A stretch of DNA of 64,000 bases from Streptomyces shenzhenensis (GTDB lineage Bacteria > Actinomycetota > Actinomycetes > Streptomycetales > Streptomycetaceae): assembly GCF_021462265.1 (NCBI RefSeq), contig NZ_JAJONF010000002.1, forward strand, positions 124,001 to 188,000, written 5' to 3'. The position numbers and the translations under genes are program-made. Shown piece by piece: positions 1 through 8,744 of this stretch (position 1 is its first letter; every line of letters starts with the position of its first letter). The notes beneath the pieces are model-generated. The model saw only the letters and a list, made by a program, of their open reading frames with translations. It was not told where the DNA came from and searched no databases.

Positions 1-1
1 G

Positions 2-352
2 TCACGGCTGGAGAGCGCACGGCGCGAAACCGACGCGGCACGAAAGTCCCGGGAGGCCGCCGAACGAGCGGCGGCCCGGTGCGAGTCGCCCGGAATGCTG
101 ACGGACCTGCTCGGCCGGGCCGGCGAGGACACCGCGGCCCCCGCCGCCGCGCCCCGCCCCCAGGACCTGTCGCTCGGTGAGCGCCGAGTGCTGCGTGCGC
201 TCTGCGGCACGCTGACACTGCGTGAGATCGCCTCCGAACTCTTCGTGTCCCACAACACCGTCAAGACACAGGTACGCGCGATCTTCCGCAAGCTCGACGC
301 ACACGACAGAAGCGAGGCGGTCGCCAGGGCCCGGCAGTGCGGTGTGCTGTGA
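2..352 (+). CDS. LuxR-family regulator, C-terminal end (partial)
   Basis: The frame is open from the left edge of the window and stops with TGA, so only the last ~116 residues of a longer protein are present. The end is a LuxR/GerE helix-turn-helix of about 55 residues: it opens with LSLGERRVLRAL, and the recognition-helix part reads IASELFVSHNTVKTQVRAIF, close to family consensus. The residues before it are rich in Arg, Glu and Ala and look helical, possibly a linker to an upstream ATPase or TPR region as in LAL regulators. The sensor part is outside the window, so the signal cannot be inferred. It ends about 190 bp from the convergent monooxygenase gene, with a small mobile-element-like sequence between them. 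Confidence 0.85.
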   Translation, partial: SRLESARRETDAARKSREAAERAAARCESPGMLTDLLGRAGEDTAAPAAAPRPQDLSLGERRVLRALCGTLTLREIASELFVSHNTVKTQVRAIFRKLDAHDRSEAVARARQCGVL

Positions 353-378
353 CACGGGCCCCGGCGTGCGGCCCCTAG

Positions 379-546
379 CTAGTGCTGCGACCGGAAAGGT
401 TCACCGGCTCGCGACGCCCGGCACGGCACCTCGCCGCGTTGTCGCATCGCCCGAGTACATCCAGTACGCGGGCGATGCTCCGCCTTGCGATGCACCGCAC
501 CGGACGCCGCGAGCTTTCCGGCAAACCTTCCCGGCCACAGCACTAG
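379..546. mobile_element. MITE-like element with 29-bp terminal inverted repeats
   Basis: Positions 379-407 and the reverse complement of 518-546 match at 24 of 29 bases; both begin CTAGTGCTG and end CCGG. The left end is preceded by another CTAG (375-378), consistent with insertion at a CTAG target. The 168-bp element has no transposase. Its core holds a hairpin, GCATCGCCCG at 444-453 pairing with CGGGCGATGC at 469-478, plus an inner GTAC/GTAC stem. The right end overlaps the last codons and stop codon of the neighbouring monooxygenase gene. I infer a non-autonomous element related to an IS; the IS family is not identifiable here. Confidence 0.7.
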
Positions 547-2066
547 GCGTCCTGGCGTGAGGCGTCCTGGCGGCGGGCGTAGTTCGCCTGGGCCTGGTAC
601 GCCGACTCCCGCTCGCTCACGCTCTCGATGCCGCAGACCTTGCGGGCGAGGTCGGCCATGGCGCCGTTCGGGGACATCTCGGCCCGTTTCATGGTGAGGG
701 TGCGGATGGCCAGCAGCGGCGTGCCGTTGAAGTTCTCGAAGATGCTGATGCGGTCGCCCCAGTCGGACAGGAACATGTCGCGGATCACGCGGCTTATCTT
801 CAGCCGGTCGTGAGGCCTGCCGACCGGTCCGGTCTGCAGCGCCTCCAGCCACGGCCGCAGTTCGGGCCGCTGCCACTGCCCCTCGGTGGGATAGATGAGC
901 GCGGCCCGGCCGGCCAGGTCGATCAGCTCGTGCACCATCTCGCCGATGTGCTCGATGTAGTACGCCCGCCCGAAGTCGAACATCAGGACGTTCGGCTTGA
1001 AGATCCCACCGGGAGTGAAGAACCCCTGGTCCTCCGAACCGATCACATGTGCCTTGAGTGACTGGTGGAAGCCCGCGAAACGGGCGATCCGGGCCTGGAC
1101 AGGCGGCAGCTGGTAGGTGCCGATGTGCTCGGTGATCAGCAGTGCCAGACCGAGCATCAGTTCTGCCTTCACCATCGCACGCACCAGCGAGTGGTAGTGC
1201 AGCCAGTCGAAGACGCGCTGCGGATACAGTGACGCGTGCTGCGGGTTGCCGATGTGGAAGACGCGGTTCCAGGGGATGAGCACGTCCTCGAAGACGATGA
1301 TGCTGTCCAGCTCGTCACCCTGCGAGGCCAGCGGGTGCTCCACCTCCTCGCCGTCGCGGACGTTGCTCTCGCGGCAGATGATGGTGACCCCGGGGGTGTT
1401 GGGCGTCACCGCACCGTAGATGATCTGTTCCGCAACGATGCCCGGGCGGTAGAAGACGCCGATGTGGATCACGTCCCCGAAGGCCGCGCCGGTGCTGATC
1501 GCCTTCACACCGCGAACGGTGATGCCCTCGTCCGAGGTGCCGACCACGCGCAGGGCCGGGGACTCGGCCTGTGCGGAATCGCGCGAGCGGTCCGCCTGCG
1601 GGTCGACGAAGGCCGGCGTCGCGTTGAGATCACCGTCCCGTGCCTCGTTCCAGAAATCGAGGATGCCCTCGGTGAGGTCCCTCCCGTCGGTTCCGACGGA
1701 CTGGCTGCTCCAGGGCTCCGGGTCGTCGACGTAGGTCAGCAGGACGTAGTTGTTGACATCCGGTGTGCGCGGGACCGCCCCGCCGCCCAGTTCCCGCTGC
1801 ACCGTCTCCAGGTAGATCCGCTTGCGCCGCAGGTCGTCCTTGGAACGGTGCTGGAACCAGGTCATGGACCGCCGCACCCCGTCCTCGTCCACGAACGTCA
1901 TGACGTCCTGGAGGTCCGGGCGGTGGTGAAGGTCGTAGAAGGCCGCGATGCTCCGGGCGTACGCCCGGGTCTTCGGGTGCGTGGCCACGTTGTCGACGAG
2001 GTCGTCTCCCACCCACACCCTGCGACCGTCGTTCAGCGCCGCCAGGTACTCCTTGCCTGTACGCAT
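543..2066 (-). CDS. hpaB: 4-hydroxyphenylacetate 3-monooxygenase (HpaB family) oxygenase subunit
   Basis: This 507-residue protein has the usual length of the HpaB/PvcC flavin monooxygenases (about 500-520 residues). These enzymes hydroxylate phenols ortho to the hydroxyl using FADH2 delivered by a separate reductase. Family-typical stretches include TGKEYLAALNDGRRVW at the N-terminus, followed by the HpaB_N region (about residues 5-270) and the HpaB C-terminal domain (about 280-480). The start at 2066 was chosen because AGGAG lies 6 bp upstream; a longer frame to 2231 has no such support. No reductase (HpaC) gene is nearby, so the electron donor is unlinked. The C-terminus carries a direct duplication (RQDASRQDA; GGCGTCCTGGCG at 546-557 and 561-572), and the TAG stop lies in the terminal repeat of the adjacent mobile element, so the original C-terminus has probably been replaced. 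The exact phenolic substrate is unknown. Confidence 0.85.
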   Translation of the reverse strand: MRTGKEYLAALNDGRRVWVGDDLVDNVATHPKTRAYARSIAAFYDLHHRPDLQDVMTFVDEDGVRRSMTWFQHRSKDDLRRKRIYLETVQRELGGGAVPRTPDVNNYVLLTYVDDPEPWSSQSVGTDGRDLTEGILDFWNEARDGDLNATPAFVDPQADRSRDSAQAESPALRVVGTSDEGITVRGVKAISTGAAFGDVIHIGVFYRPGIVAEQIIYGAVTPNTPGVTIICRESNVRDGEEVEHPLASQGDELDSIIVFEDVLIPWNRVFHIGNPQHASLYPQRVFDWLHYHSLVRAMVKAELMLGLALLITEHIGTYQLPPVQARIARFAGFHQSLKAHVIGSEDQGFFTPGGIFKPNVLMFDFGRAYYIEHIGEMVHELIDLAGRAALIYPTEGQWQRPELRPWLEALQTGPVGRPHDRLKISRVIRDMFLSDWGDRISIFENFNGTPLLAIRTLTMKRAEMSPNGAMADLARKVCGIESVSERESAYQAQANYARRQDASRQDA

Positions 2067-2145
2067 GTCGTGCTCCTCTCCGTGGGACAGCGATCTGGAT
2101 GGCACGGAGCATGCGTCGCGACAGGGTGAGCCGACGGCGCCGGAG

Positions 2146-2169
2146 CCGCTTTCACCCGGGTGAAAGCGG
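2146..2169. promoter_or_regulatory. 24-bp perfect palindrome, candidate operator
   Basis: CCGCTTTCACCC is followed directly by its exact reverse complement. It lies in the divergent gap between the HpaB-type gene and the LAL regulator, about 80 bp before the first and about 45 bp before the likely start of the second. A perfect 12-bp arm in this position is best read as a dimer binding site controlling one or both promoters. It also contains the GTG (2160) that would otherwise be the longest start of the regulator, which argues for a downstream start. Confidence 0.65.
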
Positions 2170-2213
2170 TGATCACGGCGGAACTGACGTTGAGGGCGGA
2201 TGAGCCCTGCGCC

Positions 2214-5078
2214 ATGCTGGGCCCCATGCACAGCTCAGACCCCACCGGCGACGAGGCCGACGGGCGCGGGAGCCAGGACAGGACGGGACCGCGCCTGCGG
2301 GGACGGGACCGCGAGACAACGGCGGCCCGTGATGCGCTGGACGCGGTACGTGGCGGACGCGGCGCCTGCGTTGTCGTGGAGGGCGCCGCCGGCGTCGGCA
2401 AGACCCGGTTCCTCGCGGAGCTGGACCGGATGGCGCGGCGGTCCGGGTTCGACGTGGTCTCGGTACGGGCCGACGAGCTCGATCAGTACGCGGCAGGAGC
2501 GGCCCTGCAGGCCGCCCTGCAATCCTTCGACGGTTCCCACCGAGCCGTCGCGGCCGCCGGCGACCAGCGGCTCCGGCTGCTGGACGGCATCACGGACGCT
2601 CTGGAGGACCGAGCCCAGCGCGCCCCGGTGGCCGTACTGGTGGACGACGCGCAGTGGGTGGATCCCGCCACGCTCTTCGTGCTGCGCACCCTGCCCGGAC
2701 GACTGGCCGCCTCGCGGATCCTGTGGGTGCTGGCGGTGCGGTCGGACACCGACCGGCTGATCGTGTCCAGGGTCCGGGAGGACCTGGAACGCCTGGGAGC
2801 CCGATGGCTGACCCTCGGCCCCCTGCCCCAGCAGGACCTGGAGCACATCGCGGCCGATGTCCTCGGGGCGACGCCGTCACCCGGACTGGCCAGACTGCTG
2901 CGGGGTGTCGCGGGCAATCCCTTTCTCGCCATCGAACTGGTACGCGCCTTCGGCGACACGGATGGGGGCAGGACGGAGACGGGTGAGGCGAGCCTTCTGC
3001 GTGACGGCATCCCGGTCAGCTTCCGGCGCAGTGTCGCCGCGCGCGTGGACCGGCTCCCCGAGGACGCCGTGCGCCTGCTCCAGATCGGATCCGTCCTCGG
3101 CCGCGAATTCGACCTCGGCACGGCCGCCCGGATGCTGGGCAGGCAGGTCGGCAGCCTGCTTTCGGGTGTCGAAGCCGCGCTGAACGCCGGTCTGCTCTCG
3201 GGTGACGGCCCGCGACTGGCCTTCCGCCACGACCTCGCACGGCAGGCGGTCCACGACGACCTGCCCCTGGCCGTGCGGACCGCCCTGCACCGGGAAGCGG
3301 CCGAGAGCCTGCGCGGCACGGGAGCACGGCCGGCGGAGGTGGCCTGGCACGTCGTCATGTCGGGCGGCCCGGTCGACGACGATGCCGTGACCACCATGAC
3401 CACCGCCGTACGGGACTTGTCGTCGTCGGCTCCCGAGGCGGCGGCGGATCTGGCCCAGCGGGTCGCCGGGCTGCTGGCCCCGCACGACGGGCGGCGTATC
3501 GCCCTGCTGACCGACGCCGCCGAGTATCTCGGCCGCACCCGCCGGGTGCACGAGGCGCTCGACCTGGTCGACGCCACGTTGCCGGAGGGCCTCGAACCCC
3601 TGCAGGAGGCCCGTCTGCGCCTGGTGGCCGCCGAGATCCACCAGGCCTCGGGTGACGACACCGCCGCGATGACGCACCTCCAGAAGGCCCTCGACCTTCC
3701 CGGGCTGCCGTCCGACCTGCGGGTCCGGCTGCTGAAGACCAAGGCCACGGGCCATGTCTACCTGGGGGACGTCACCGCTGCCGAGCAGACCGGGACCGGA
3801 CTGGTCGAGGCCTCCTACCGCAGCGACGACCCGGCCGTCATCGTCAGCGCCATGGTGTTCCAGTCACAGGCCGAGTTCTACCGCGGGCACCTGGACAGCG
3901 CCCTGGAACTCGCCGAGGAGGCCACCCGAGGCGCCGCCACCCAGCCCGCCGCGCTCTACCTGCGCCCTCCGCGGATTCCGGCACTGTGGCTGGCCACCGT
4001 GCTGACGGTCACCGACCGGCTCGCCGACACAGAGCGGACCCTACGGGAGGGACAGCGCGAGGCGGAGGCGCTGGGCCTCGGCTGGTCACTGCCCCACTGG
4101 CACGCCGCCCGGGCCTGTGCGCTCCTCGAACGGGGAGCCCTGGACGACGCGGCCGTGGAGGCCGAGGCCAGTCTCATGGTGGCGGACGAACTCGAGGTCA
4201 CACCGGTGAATCCGCAGGCCCGTTCCGTACTGGCACTGGTGGAGATCAGACGCGGTGACCTCGTCAAGGCCGCAGACCACCTCCGCGCCGCCGGAACCGG
4301 TTCCGGTGCGAACGCCCAGAGGTACGGTCCGTGGGTGTCCCTCTCGCGTGCCTGTCTGGCGGATGCCGAGGGCGAGGGCGGCGAGGCGGCGGCGGTACTC
4401 GGGGCGGGCTTCGCAAGGCATGAGCCGACGCGGCTGCTCGCGCTCGCTCCGTCCCACTGGCCGACGATCGTGCGCATCGCCCTCAGCGGCGAGGACCGTT
4501 CACTCGGCCAGGCCGTGTCCGGCGCACTGCGCAGCCTGACCGTGCAGAACGAGACCCGGCAGATCATCGGGGCGGTCCGCGCCCACGTGGACGGCCTGCT
4601 CGACCGCGACCCCCGTGCACTGGAGACCGCCGTGACCGGCTACCGGAGCACTGGCAGGCCGCTGGCTCTGGCAGGGGCCTGCGAGGACCTCGGCGAGCTC
4701 ATGGCGGCATCGGCCGATACGACGCAGGCGGTCCCGTACCTCGAAGAAGCGGGCCGGCTGGCGTCGGCCTCCGGAGCCGGCCGTGATCAGGAACGGATCA
4801 GGCGGCGGCTTCGCCGGCTCGGCGTGCGCACCGCCCCCGTGCGGAGCTCCTCGGCCGGCCCCCGAGGGTGGGGGGATCTCACCGAATCCGAACAGAAACT
4901 GATTCCGCTCGTCGTCGAGGGGCTCACCAACCGGGCCATCGCCGACCGGCTCTATGTGTCCGTGCACACCGTCAACACCCATATGAAGCACATCTTCGCC
5001 AAGCTCGGCATCAACTCGCGGGTCGAGCTGACCCGGCTGTCGATCGAGCGGGGTATCGGCGCCGACGAGGACGACTGA
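2214..5078 (+). CDS. Large ATP-binding LuxR-family (LAL) transcriptional regulator
   Basis: The 954-residue product has LAL architecture: a P-loop GAAGVGKT (Walker A, near residue 60) preceded by the LRGRDRE lead-in, a Walker B-like VLVDDAQW, a long helical TPR-like middle, and a C-terminal LuxR helix-turn-helix with IADRLYVSVHTVNTHMKHIF. LAL proteins bind ATP and an inducer and activate adjacent operons. The start is uncertain. GTG 2160 lies inside the 24-bp palindrome, so ATG 2214 or ATG 2226 is more likely; none has a strong ribosome-binding site. It is divergent from the HpaB-type gene and could control phenol oxidation, an inference from position only. The inducer is unknown. Confidence 0.85.
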   Translation: MLGPMHSSDPTGDEADGRGSQDRTGPRLRGRDRETTAARDALDAVRGGRGACVVVEGAAGVGKTRFLAELDRMARRSGFDVVSVRADELDQYAAGAALQAALQSFDGSHRAVAAAGDQRLRLLDGITDALEDRAQRAPVAVLVDDAQWVDPATLFVLRTLPGRLAASRILWVLAVRSDTDRLIVSRVREDLERLGARWLTLGPLPQQDLEHIAADVLGATPSPGLARLLRGVAGNPFLAIELVRAFGDTDGGRTETGEASLLRDGIPVSFRRSVAARVDRLPEDAVRLLQIGSVLGREFDLGTAARMLGRQVGSLLSGVEAALNAGLLSGDGPRLAFRHDLARQAVHDDLPLAVRTALHREAAESLRGTGARPAEVAWHVVMSGGPVDDDAVTTMTTAVRDLSSSAPEAAADLAQRVAGLLAPHDGRRIALLTDAAEYLGRTRRVHEALDLVDATLPEGLEPLQEARLRLVAAEIHQASGDDTAAMTHLQKALDLPGLPSDLRVRLLKTKATGHVYLGDVTAAEQTGTGLVEASYRSDDPAVIVSAMVFQSQAEFYRGHLDSALELAEEATRGAATQPAALYLRPPRIPALWLATVLTVTDRLADTERTLREGQREAEALGLGWSLPHWHAARACALLERGALDDAAVEAEASLMVADELEVTPVNPQARSVLALVEIRRGDLVKAADHLRAAGTGSGANAQRYGPWVSLSRACLADAEGEGGEAAAVLGAGFARHEPTRLLALAPSHWPTIVRIALSGEDRSLGQAVSGALRSLTVQNETRQIIGAVRAHVDGLLDRDPRALETAVTGYRSTGRPLALAGACEDLGELMAASADTTQAVPYLEEAGRLASASGAGRDQERIRRRLRRLGVRTAPVRSSSAGPRGWGDLTESEQKLIPLVVEGLTNRAIADRLYVSVHTVNTHMKHIFAKLGINSRVELTRLSIERGIGADEDD

Positions 5079-5091
5079 ACGGTGCACGAGC

Positions 5092-5119
5092 CGGCCGACC
5101 GCGGAACGGAGCGGCCGGA
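5092..5119. terminator. Candidate terminator after the LAL regulator
   Basis: CCGGCCG (5092-5098) pairs with CGGCCGG (5113-5119) around a 14-nt loop, 14 bp after the regulator stop. There is no T-run, as is common for actinomycete terminators. Confidence 0.4.
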
Positions 5120-5238
5120 TCTTCTGACAGGCGAGGTCGGCGAGTACCTCGTCAATCACTAGATTGCGCGATGCCCTGGGCGGGTCTCTGTCCAAGACTC
5201 GTTGTGTCAGCGCATTGCTGACGCACGGAGAAACAGCA

Positions 5239-5427
5239 GTGGAAAAGCCCGCACGGCGCATCGCCACCGCCGCGGCCCCTCTGCCGGCGCGGCCGTCTCC
5301 GCAGGGGCAGGTGCCGGTGCGCAGACGGAGACCGTCGGCCGGCACCCAGTCCCCTCCGTGCCGGCGACCGGCTCGGCCCAGGCGACCGAGCACGGGCACG
5401 GGCGTTTGCCCGTGTACCGCGTATACC
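5239..5427 (+). pseudogene. Possible frameshifted small secreted protein
   Basis: A GTG at 5239 has GGAG about 8 bp upstream and begins MEKPARRIATAAA, like the start of an export signal. The alanine/glycine-rich continuation (SAGAAVSAGAGAGAQTETVG) is in a different reading frame, so an intact protein would need a frameshift near 5275. It may be the remnant of a small secreted protein. The 356-bp gap between the LAL regulator and the next gene otherwise shows a short inverted repeat, GTCAGC-N5-GCTGAC (5206-5222). Identity is unknown and chance is possible. Confidence 0.25.
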
Positions 5428-5434
5428 CGGAAAG

Positions 5435-7033
5435 ATGTGCGTACCACACATGATCAGAACCGTCGTGATCGGATTCATCGGAGCCGTCGCGGTCGTCTTT
5501 GGCGCCATGGCGTCGACCGTCTCCCCTTGGTGGTGGCCGGCCGCCGTGCTGTGCGCGGCGACAGCCGGAGTCGGCATTCATGACCTGTCCCAAAGGCGTC
5601 ATTCGATCCTGCGCAACTATCCGGTACTCGGGCATGTCCGCTTCATGCTGGAGTCGATCCGGCCGGAGCTGCAGCAGTATTTCATTGAACGCAATTACGA
5701 CGGCCGCCCGTTCGACCGGGATGTGCGCAGTCTCGTGTGCCAGCGTGCCAAAGGAGGTGCAGCAGAGCTGCCGTTCGGAACGGAGCGGAACGTCTATGCC
5801 GAGGGCTACGAGTATTTCGAGACCTCGATCAGGCCCCTCCCGGTGGGAGCGAAGGAGCCCCGGGTCCGCGTCGGCGGCCCGGACTGCACGAAGCCCTACG
5901 ACATGTCCTTGCTCAACGTCTCGGCGATGAGCTTCGGTTCGCTGTCCGCCAACGCCGTCCTCGCTCTGAACCGGGGTGCCGCCTTGGGAGGCTTCGCGCA
6001 CGACACCGGCGAGGGCGGCCTGTCGGAGTACCACCTGCGCCACGGTGGGGATCTGGTGTGGGAGATCGGCACCGGATACTTCGGCTGCCGCACCGAGAAC
6101 GGCGACTTCGACCGAGCGAGGTTCGCCGAGAAAGCCGCTCACGATCATGTGAAGTGCGTGTCACTCAAGCTGTCTCAGGGAGCCAAGCCCGGCATCGGCG
6201 GGGTGCTGCCCGGCGAAAAGGTCACCGCCGAGATCGCCCGTGTGCGCGGGGTCCCCGAGGGGCGGACCGTCGTCTCGCCTCCCTTTCACCAGACCTTCGG
6301 TACACCCCGGGAACTGATCCGGTTCATCGCCGAGATGCGTGAGCTGGCCGGGGGCAAGCCCGTCGGCTTCAAGCTGTGCGTGGGCTCTCGGCGCGAGTTC
6401 CTGGCGGTGTGCAAGGCCATGATCGACGAGGGCGTCACACCGGACTTCATCATCGTGGACGGGGCGGAGGGCGGCACCGGAGCGGCCCCGCTGGAGTTCG
6501 CCGACCACCTCGGCAGTCCACTCACCGAGGGGCTCATCACCGTCCACAACGCCCTGCTCGGCACCGGCCTGCGGGACCGCATCAGGATCGGCGCCAGCGG
6601 CAAGGTGGCCACGGGAGCCGACATCGTCAAGCGCCTGGCGCAGGGGGCGGACTTCACCAACGCGGCACGCGCCATGATGTTCGCCGTCGGATGCATTCAG
6701 GCGCAGAGCTGTCACACCAACGCCTGCCCCGTCGGTGTCGCCACACAGGACCCGCGCCGCGCACGCGCACTGAACGTCGACGACAAATCGGCTCGGGTCC
6801 ACCGCTTTCATTCCGCCACGGTCAGGAGCGCACAGCAGATCATCGCCTCGTTGGGTGTGAGCGAACCCGCCGAGCTGCGCCCGCACATGCTGCGCCGGCG
6901 TGTGGACCCGGTCACTGTCCGGTCCTACGCGGAGCTCTACGACTGGCTGGTCCCGGGGCAGTTGCTGATCGAGCCGCCCGAGTCGTGGACGGCGGACTGG
7001 AAGGCCGCCGATCCCGATCGCTTCGACGCCTGA
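5435..7033 (+). CDS. FMN-binding glutamate synthase family protein (membrane-anchored)
   Basis: This 532-residue protein matches the stand-alone FMN/Fe-S domain of glutamate synthase large subunits. Seen in order: two hydrophobic N-terminal segments (about residues 7-50, probably a membrane hairpin), QRRHSILRNYPVLGH, the FMN-barrel strands NVSAMSFGSLSANAV and EGGTGAAPLEF, and the cysteine cluster CIQAQSCHTNACPVGVATQ (about 430-450), which in this family ligates a 3Fe-4S centre. Paralogues lacking the glutaminase domain are common in actinomycetes and their substrate is usually undefined, so glutamate synthesis should not be assumed. ATG 5435 is given; ATG 5450 is equally plausible and would put the first hydrophobic segment nearer the N-terminus. 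An inverted repeat follows at 7104-7124. Confidence 0.85.
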   Translation: MCVPHMIRTVVIGFIGAVAVVFGAMASTVSPWWWPAAVLCAATAGVGIHDLSQRRHSILRNYPVLGHVRFMLESIRPELQQYFIERNYDGRPFDRDVRSLVCQRAKGGAAELPFGTERNVYAEGYEYFETSIRPLPVGAKEPRVRVGGPDCTKPYDMSLLNVSAMSFGSLSANAVLALNRGAALGGFAHDTGEGGLSEYHLRHGGDLVWEIGTGYFGCRTENGDFDRARFAEKAAHDHVKCVSLKLSQGAKPGIGGVLPGEKVTAEIARVRGVPEGRTVVSPPFHQTFGTPRELIRFIAEMRELAGGKPVGFKLCVGSRREFLAVCKAMIDEGVTPDFIIVDGAEGGTGAAPLEFADHLGSPLTEGLITVHNALLGTGLRDRIRIGASGKVATGADIVKRLAQGADFTNAARAMMFAVGCIQAQSCHTNACPVGVATQDPRRARALNVDDKSARVHRFHSATVRSAQQIIASLGVSEPAELRPHMLRRRVDPVTVRSYAELYDWLVPGQLLIEPPESWTADWKAADPDRFDA

Positions 7034-7103
7034 CAAGTCTCGCCTCGTCGTTGAATCTCGTGTGCGCCCGTACGGGAATGCCTGACCGTCAACGGACGAG
7101 CCG

Positions 7104-7124
7104 ACCGACACTGGTGGTGTCGGT
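7104..7124. promoter_or_regulatory. Inverted repeat upstream of a small gene
   Basis: ACCGACAC and GTGTCGGT form an 8-bp perfect stem around a 5-nt loop. It is 71 bp after the FMN-protein stop and 27 bp before the small ORF at 7151. It could be an operator for the small gene or a terminator of the upstream gene; the sequence does not decide. Confidence 0.4.
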
Positions 7125-7150
7125 AGTTACTACTGAGGAGTGCCGGCACG

Positions 7151-7357
7151 ATGAGCGCTACGTCCCCGTTTCGGGGCCTCACGCCGGGTGAATCGGAAAC
7201 CCGCTCTCCGTGCCGCCCCCCCACCCAGGAGTGCGCCGCCTCGGTTTTCGACTCTCCAGAAAATGAAGCGAGCCATGAGGTGCCCGAGAACGAATTGGAG
7301 CCCTGGCTTCTGGCCTGGCTGGCCACCGGGCATGAGAACCATCGCGACGTGAAGTGA
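7151..7357 (+). CDS. Small acidic protein of unknown function (68 aa)
   Basis: The ORF has GAGGAG ten bases before the ATG and follows a clear inverted repeat, which supports it as a real gene. The protein has a Ser/Thr/Pro-rich N-terminal half with two cysteines, then an acidic helical tail ending in ELEPWLLAWLATGHENHRDV. There is no signal peptide or recognised domain. The leader-like length and charged tail could suit a modified-peptide precursor or a small regulatory protein, but no maturation enzyme is adjacent, so I assign no function. Confidence 0.5.
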   Translation: MSATSPFRGLTPGESETRSPCRPPTQECAASVFDSPENEASHEVPENELEPWLLAWLATGHENHRDVK

Positions 7358-7674
7358 GAACCGGCCGCACAGTCCGCTGCTTCTACGTGGCCGGCAACAC
7401 CCAAGACCAAGAACGGCCTCGGCGGGTCGCCGCTGGCAGAGCCGAGACGCCCGCCGAACCCGGAAGGCGCAATCACATCGTTCCTGACCAGGGCTGGACG
7501 GAACTGCCGCCTGCGCCGTGATCCGTCGGCTGACGGGACCTCATCGGATACCTGTCCGTCTCGTGGCGCGAGTGCGACATGTGCGCTTCACGCCGGAGCC
7601 GATTCGGCATGGCCTTGTGCAACCAGGATCGGCGGCATCCAGCGCGGAGCTGTCGCATCGACACCTTCTCAGTT
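7358..7674. other. Intergenic region, no gene recognised
   Basis: This 317-bp stretch lies between the small acidic ORF and the convergent NmrA-like gene. Short frames exist on both strands, but none has a ribosome-binding site or family resemblance. Confidence 0.5.
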
Positions 7675-8580
7675 TCAGCCCCGCCTGAGTTCGGCGGTGC
7701 CGCGCGCCGTGTTCGGTGCGGGCCACCAGGCTGCGTCCGAGATCGGGGTCGCCGGTGAGCCGGTGAGCCGTGGGACGACGTCGGTGACTGTGGAAATCTC
7801 GCCCTTCTCGATCGCCTGGTACCACGAGATCCAGGTTTCGATCTGGGCCCCGCTCATGCCCCGTCGCCAGCGTCGTGCGAAGGCTCGCTCAAGGGTCTCG
7901 GGTTCGTAGCGGTAGGGCCGGCCGGTGACCGCGGCGATCCGGGTGACCGCCTCGTCGAGGGTCAGGGCCTCGGGCCCGGTGATCTCGAGGGTCGCGCCGT
8001 CGTGCTCGGAGCGCGGACCCTCGTCCAGGACGACGGCCGTGATCACGTCGGCGATGTCCTCGTGGGTGACGAAGGCGGCCCGGCCGGTGTTCGCCGGGCC
8101 GCTGACGACGAACTCCTCGTCCGCGAGGGCGGCCGGCGTCGACGTGTAGAAGCCGGCCCGGAGCACCGTGTGGCGGATCCCGGCCCCTGTCAGGAACTGT
8201 TCGGTCAGCCACTGGTCGCGGGCGTTGAGGTACGTGGCGGTGGGCGCCGCGCCGACGAGGGACACATACAGAACCCGGTCCACGCCGACCGCGATCGCGG
8301 CCTCGACCGCACTGGCGTGCTCCTCCAGCCGGCGGCCCGTGCGGTGTGCGGAGACCAGGACGAGGGCCGATGCGCCCTCGAGCGCCTTGCGCATGGCGCG
8401 AGCGTCGGCGTAGGCGGCCGGGCCGCGCCGCTGGGCGCCAGGCAGTTCAGGCATGCGGTCGGGGTTGCGCCCGACGAGGAGTTGCGGGACGCCGCGGTCG
8501 GCGAGCCGGGCCGCGATCCGGCCGCCCAGCGCCCCGGTCACCCCGGTGACCGCAACCGTGGCGTGGTTCTTCTCGGACAT
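7675..8580 (-). CDS. NmrA-like NAD(P)-binding protein (atypical SDR)
   Basis: The product has 301 residues. The N-terminal Rossmann motif is VTGVTGALGG (glycines 13, 16 and 19), followed by LLVGRNPDR at the strand-2 end and the conserved LVGAAPTATYLNARDQWLTE region typical of the NmrA/NAD(P)H-binding family (quinone reductase 2-like or redox-sensing proteins). It lacks the classical YxxxK SDR pair, as expected in this group. The start at 8580 has GGAGG about 10 bp upstream. It appears monocistronic; the upstream 363 bp carry a dead mmsA fragment. Substrate and role, enzyme or NADP(H) sensor, are undetermined. Confidence 0.8.
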   Translation of the reverse strand: MSEKNHATVAVTGVTGALGGRIAARLADRGVPQLLVGRNPDRMPELPGAQRRGPAAYADARAMRKALEGASALVLVSAHRTGRRLEEHASAVEAAIAVGVDRVLYVSLVGAAPTATYLNARDQWLTEQFLTGAGIRHTVLRAGFYTSTPAALADEEFVVSGPANTGRAAFVTHEDIADVITAVVLDEGPRSEHDGATLEITGPEALTLDEAVTRIAAVTGRPYRYEPETLERAFARRWRRGMSGAQIETWISWYQAIEKGEISTVTDVVPRLTGSPATPISDAAWWPAPNTARGTAELRRG

Positions 8581-8744
8581 ACGTGTCTGCCTCCATCCGG
8601 GCCCGCGTCGATCGCGCACCCCTCTTCTGATTGCGTCCGGCGAAAGAGACCCTGCCGCCGGTTGCCTTCCCCAGTTGTGTGTGGTGGTTCACCGCTACAC
8701 AGGCGTCACTGCTCTCGGGAATCCGCCCCCCCCGGGACGCCAGG

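Noticed and set aside
1236..2129. Long plus-strand frame opposite the HpaB-type gene
   Set aside because: The minus-strand protein matches a known family over its full length; the opposite frame has only a valine/aspartate-rich shadow composition.
5159..5180. CTAGATT at 5159 as a further copy of the WTAGATT operator family
   Set aside because: The second arm 12 bp later is CTGGG, not TCTWA, and no inverted symmetry is present.
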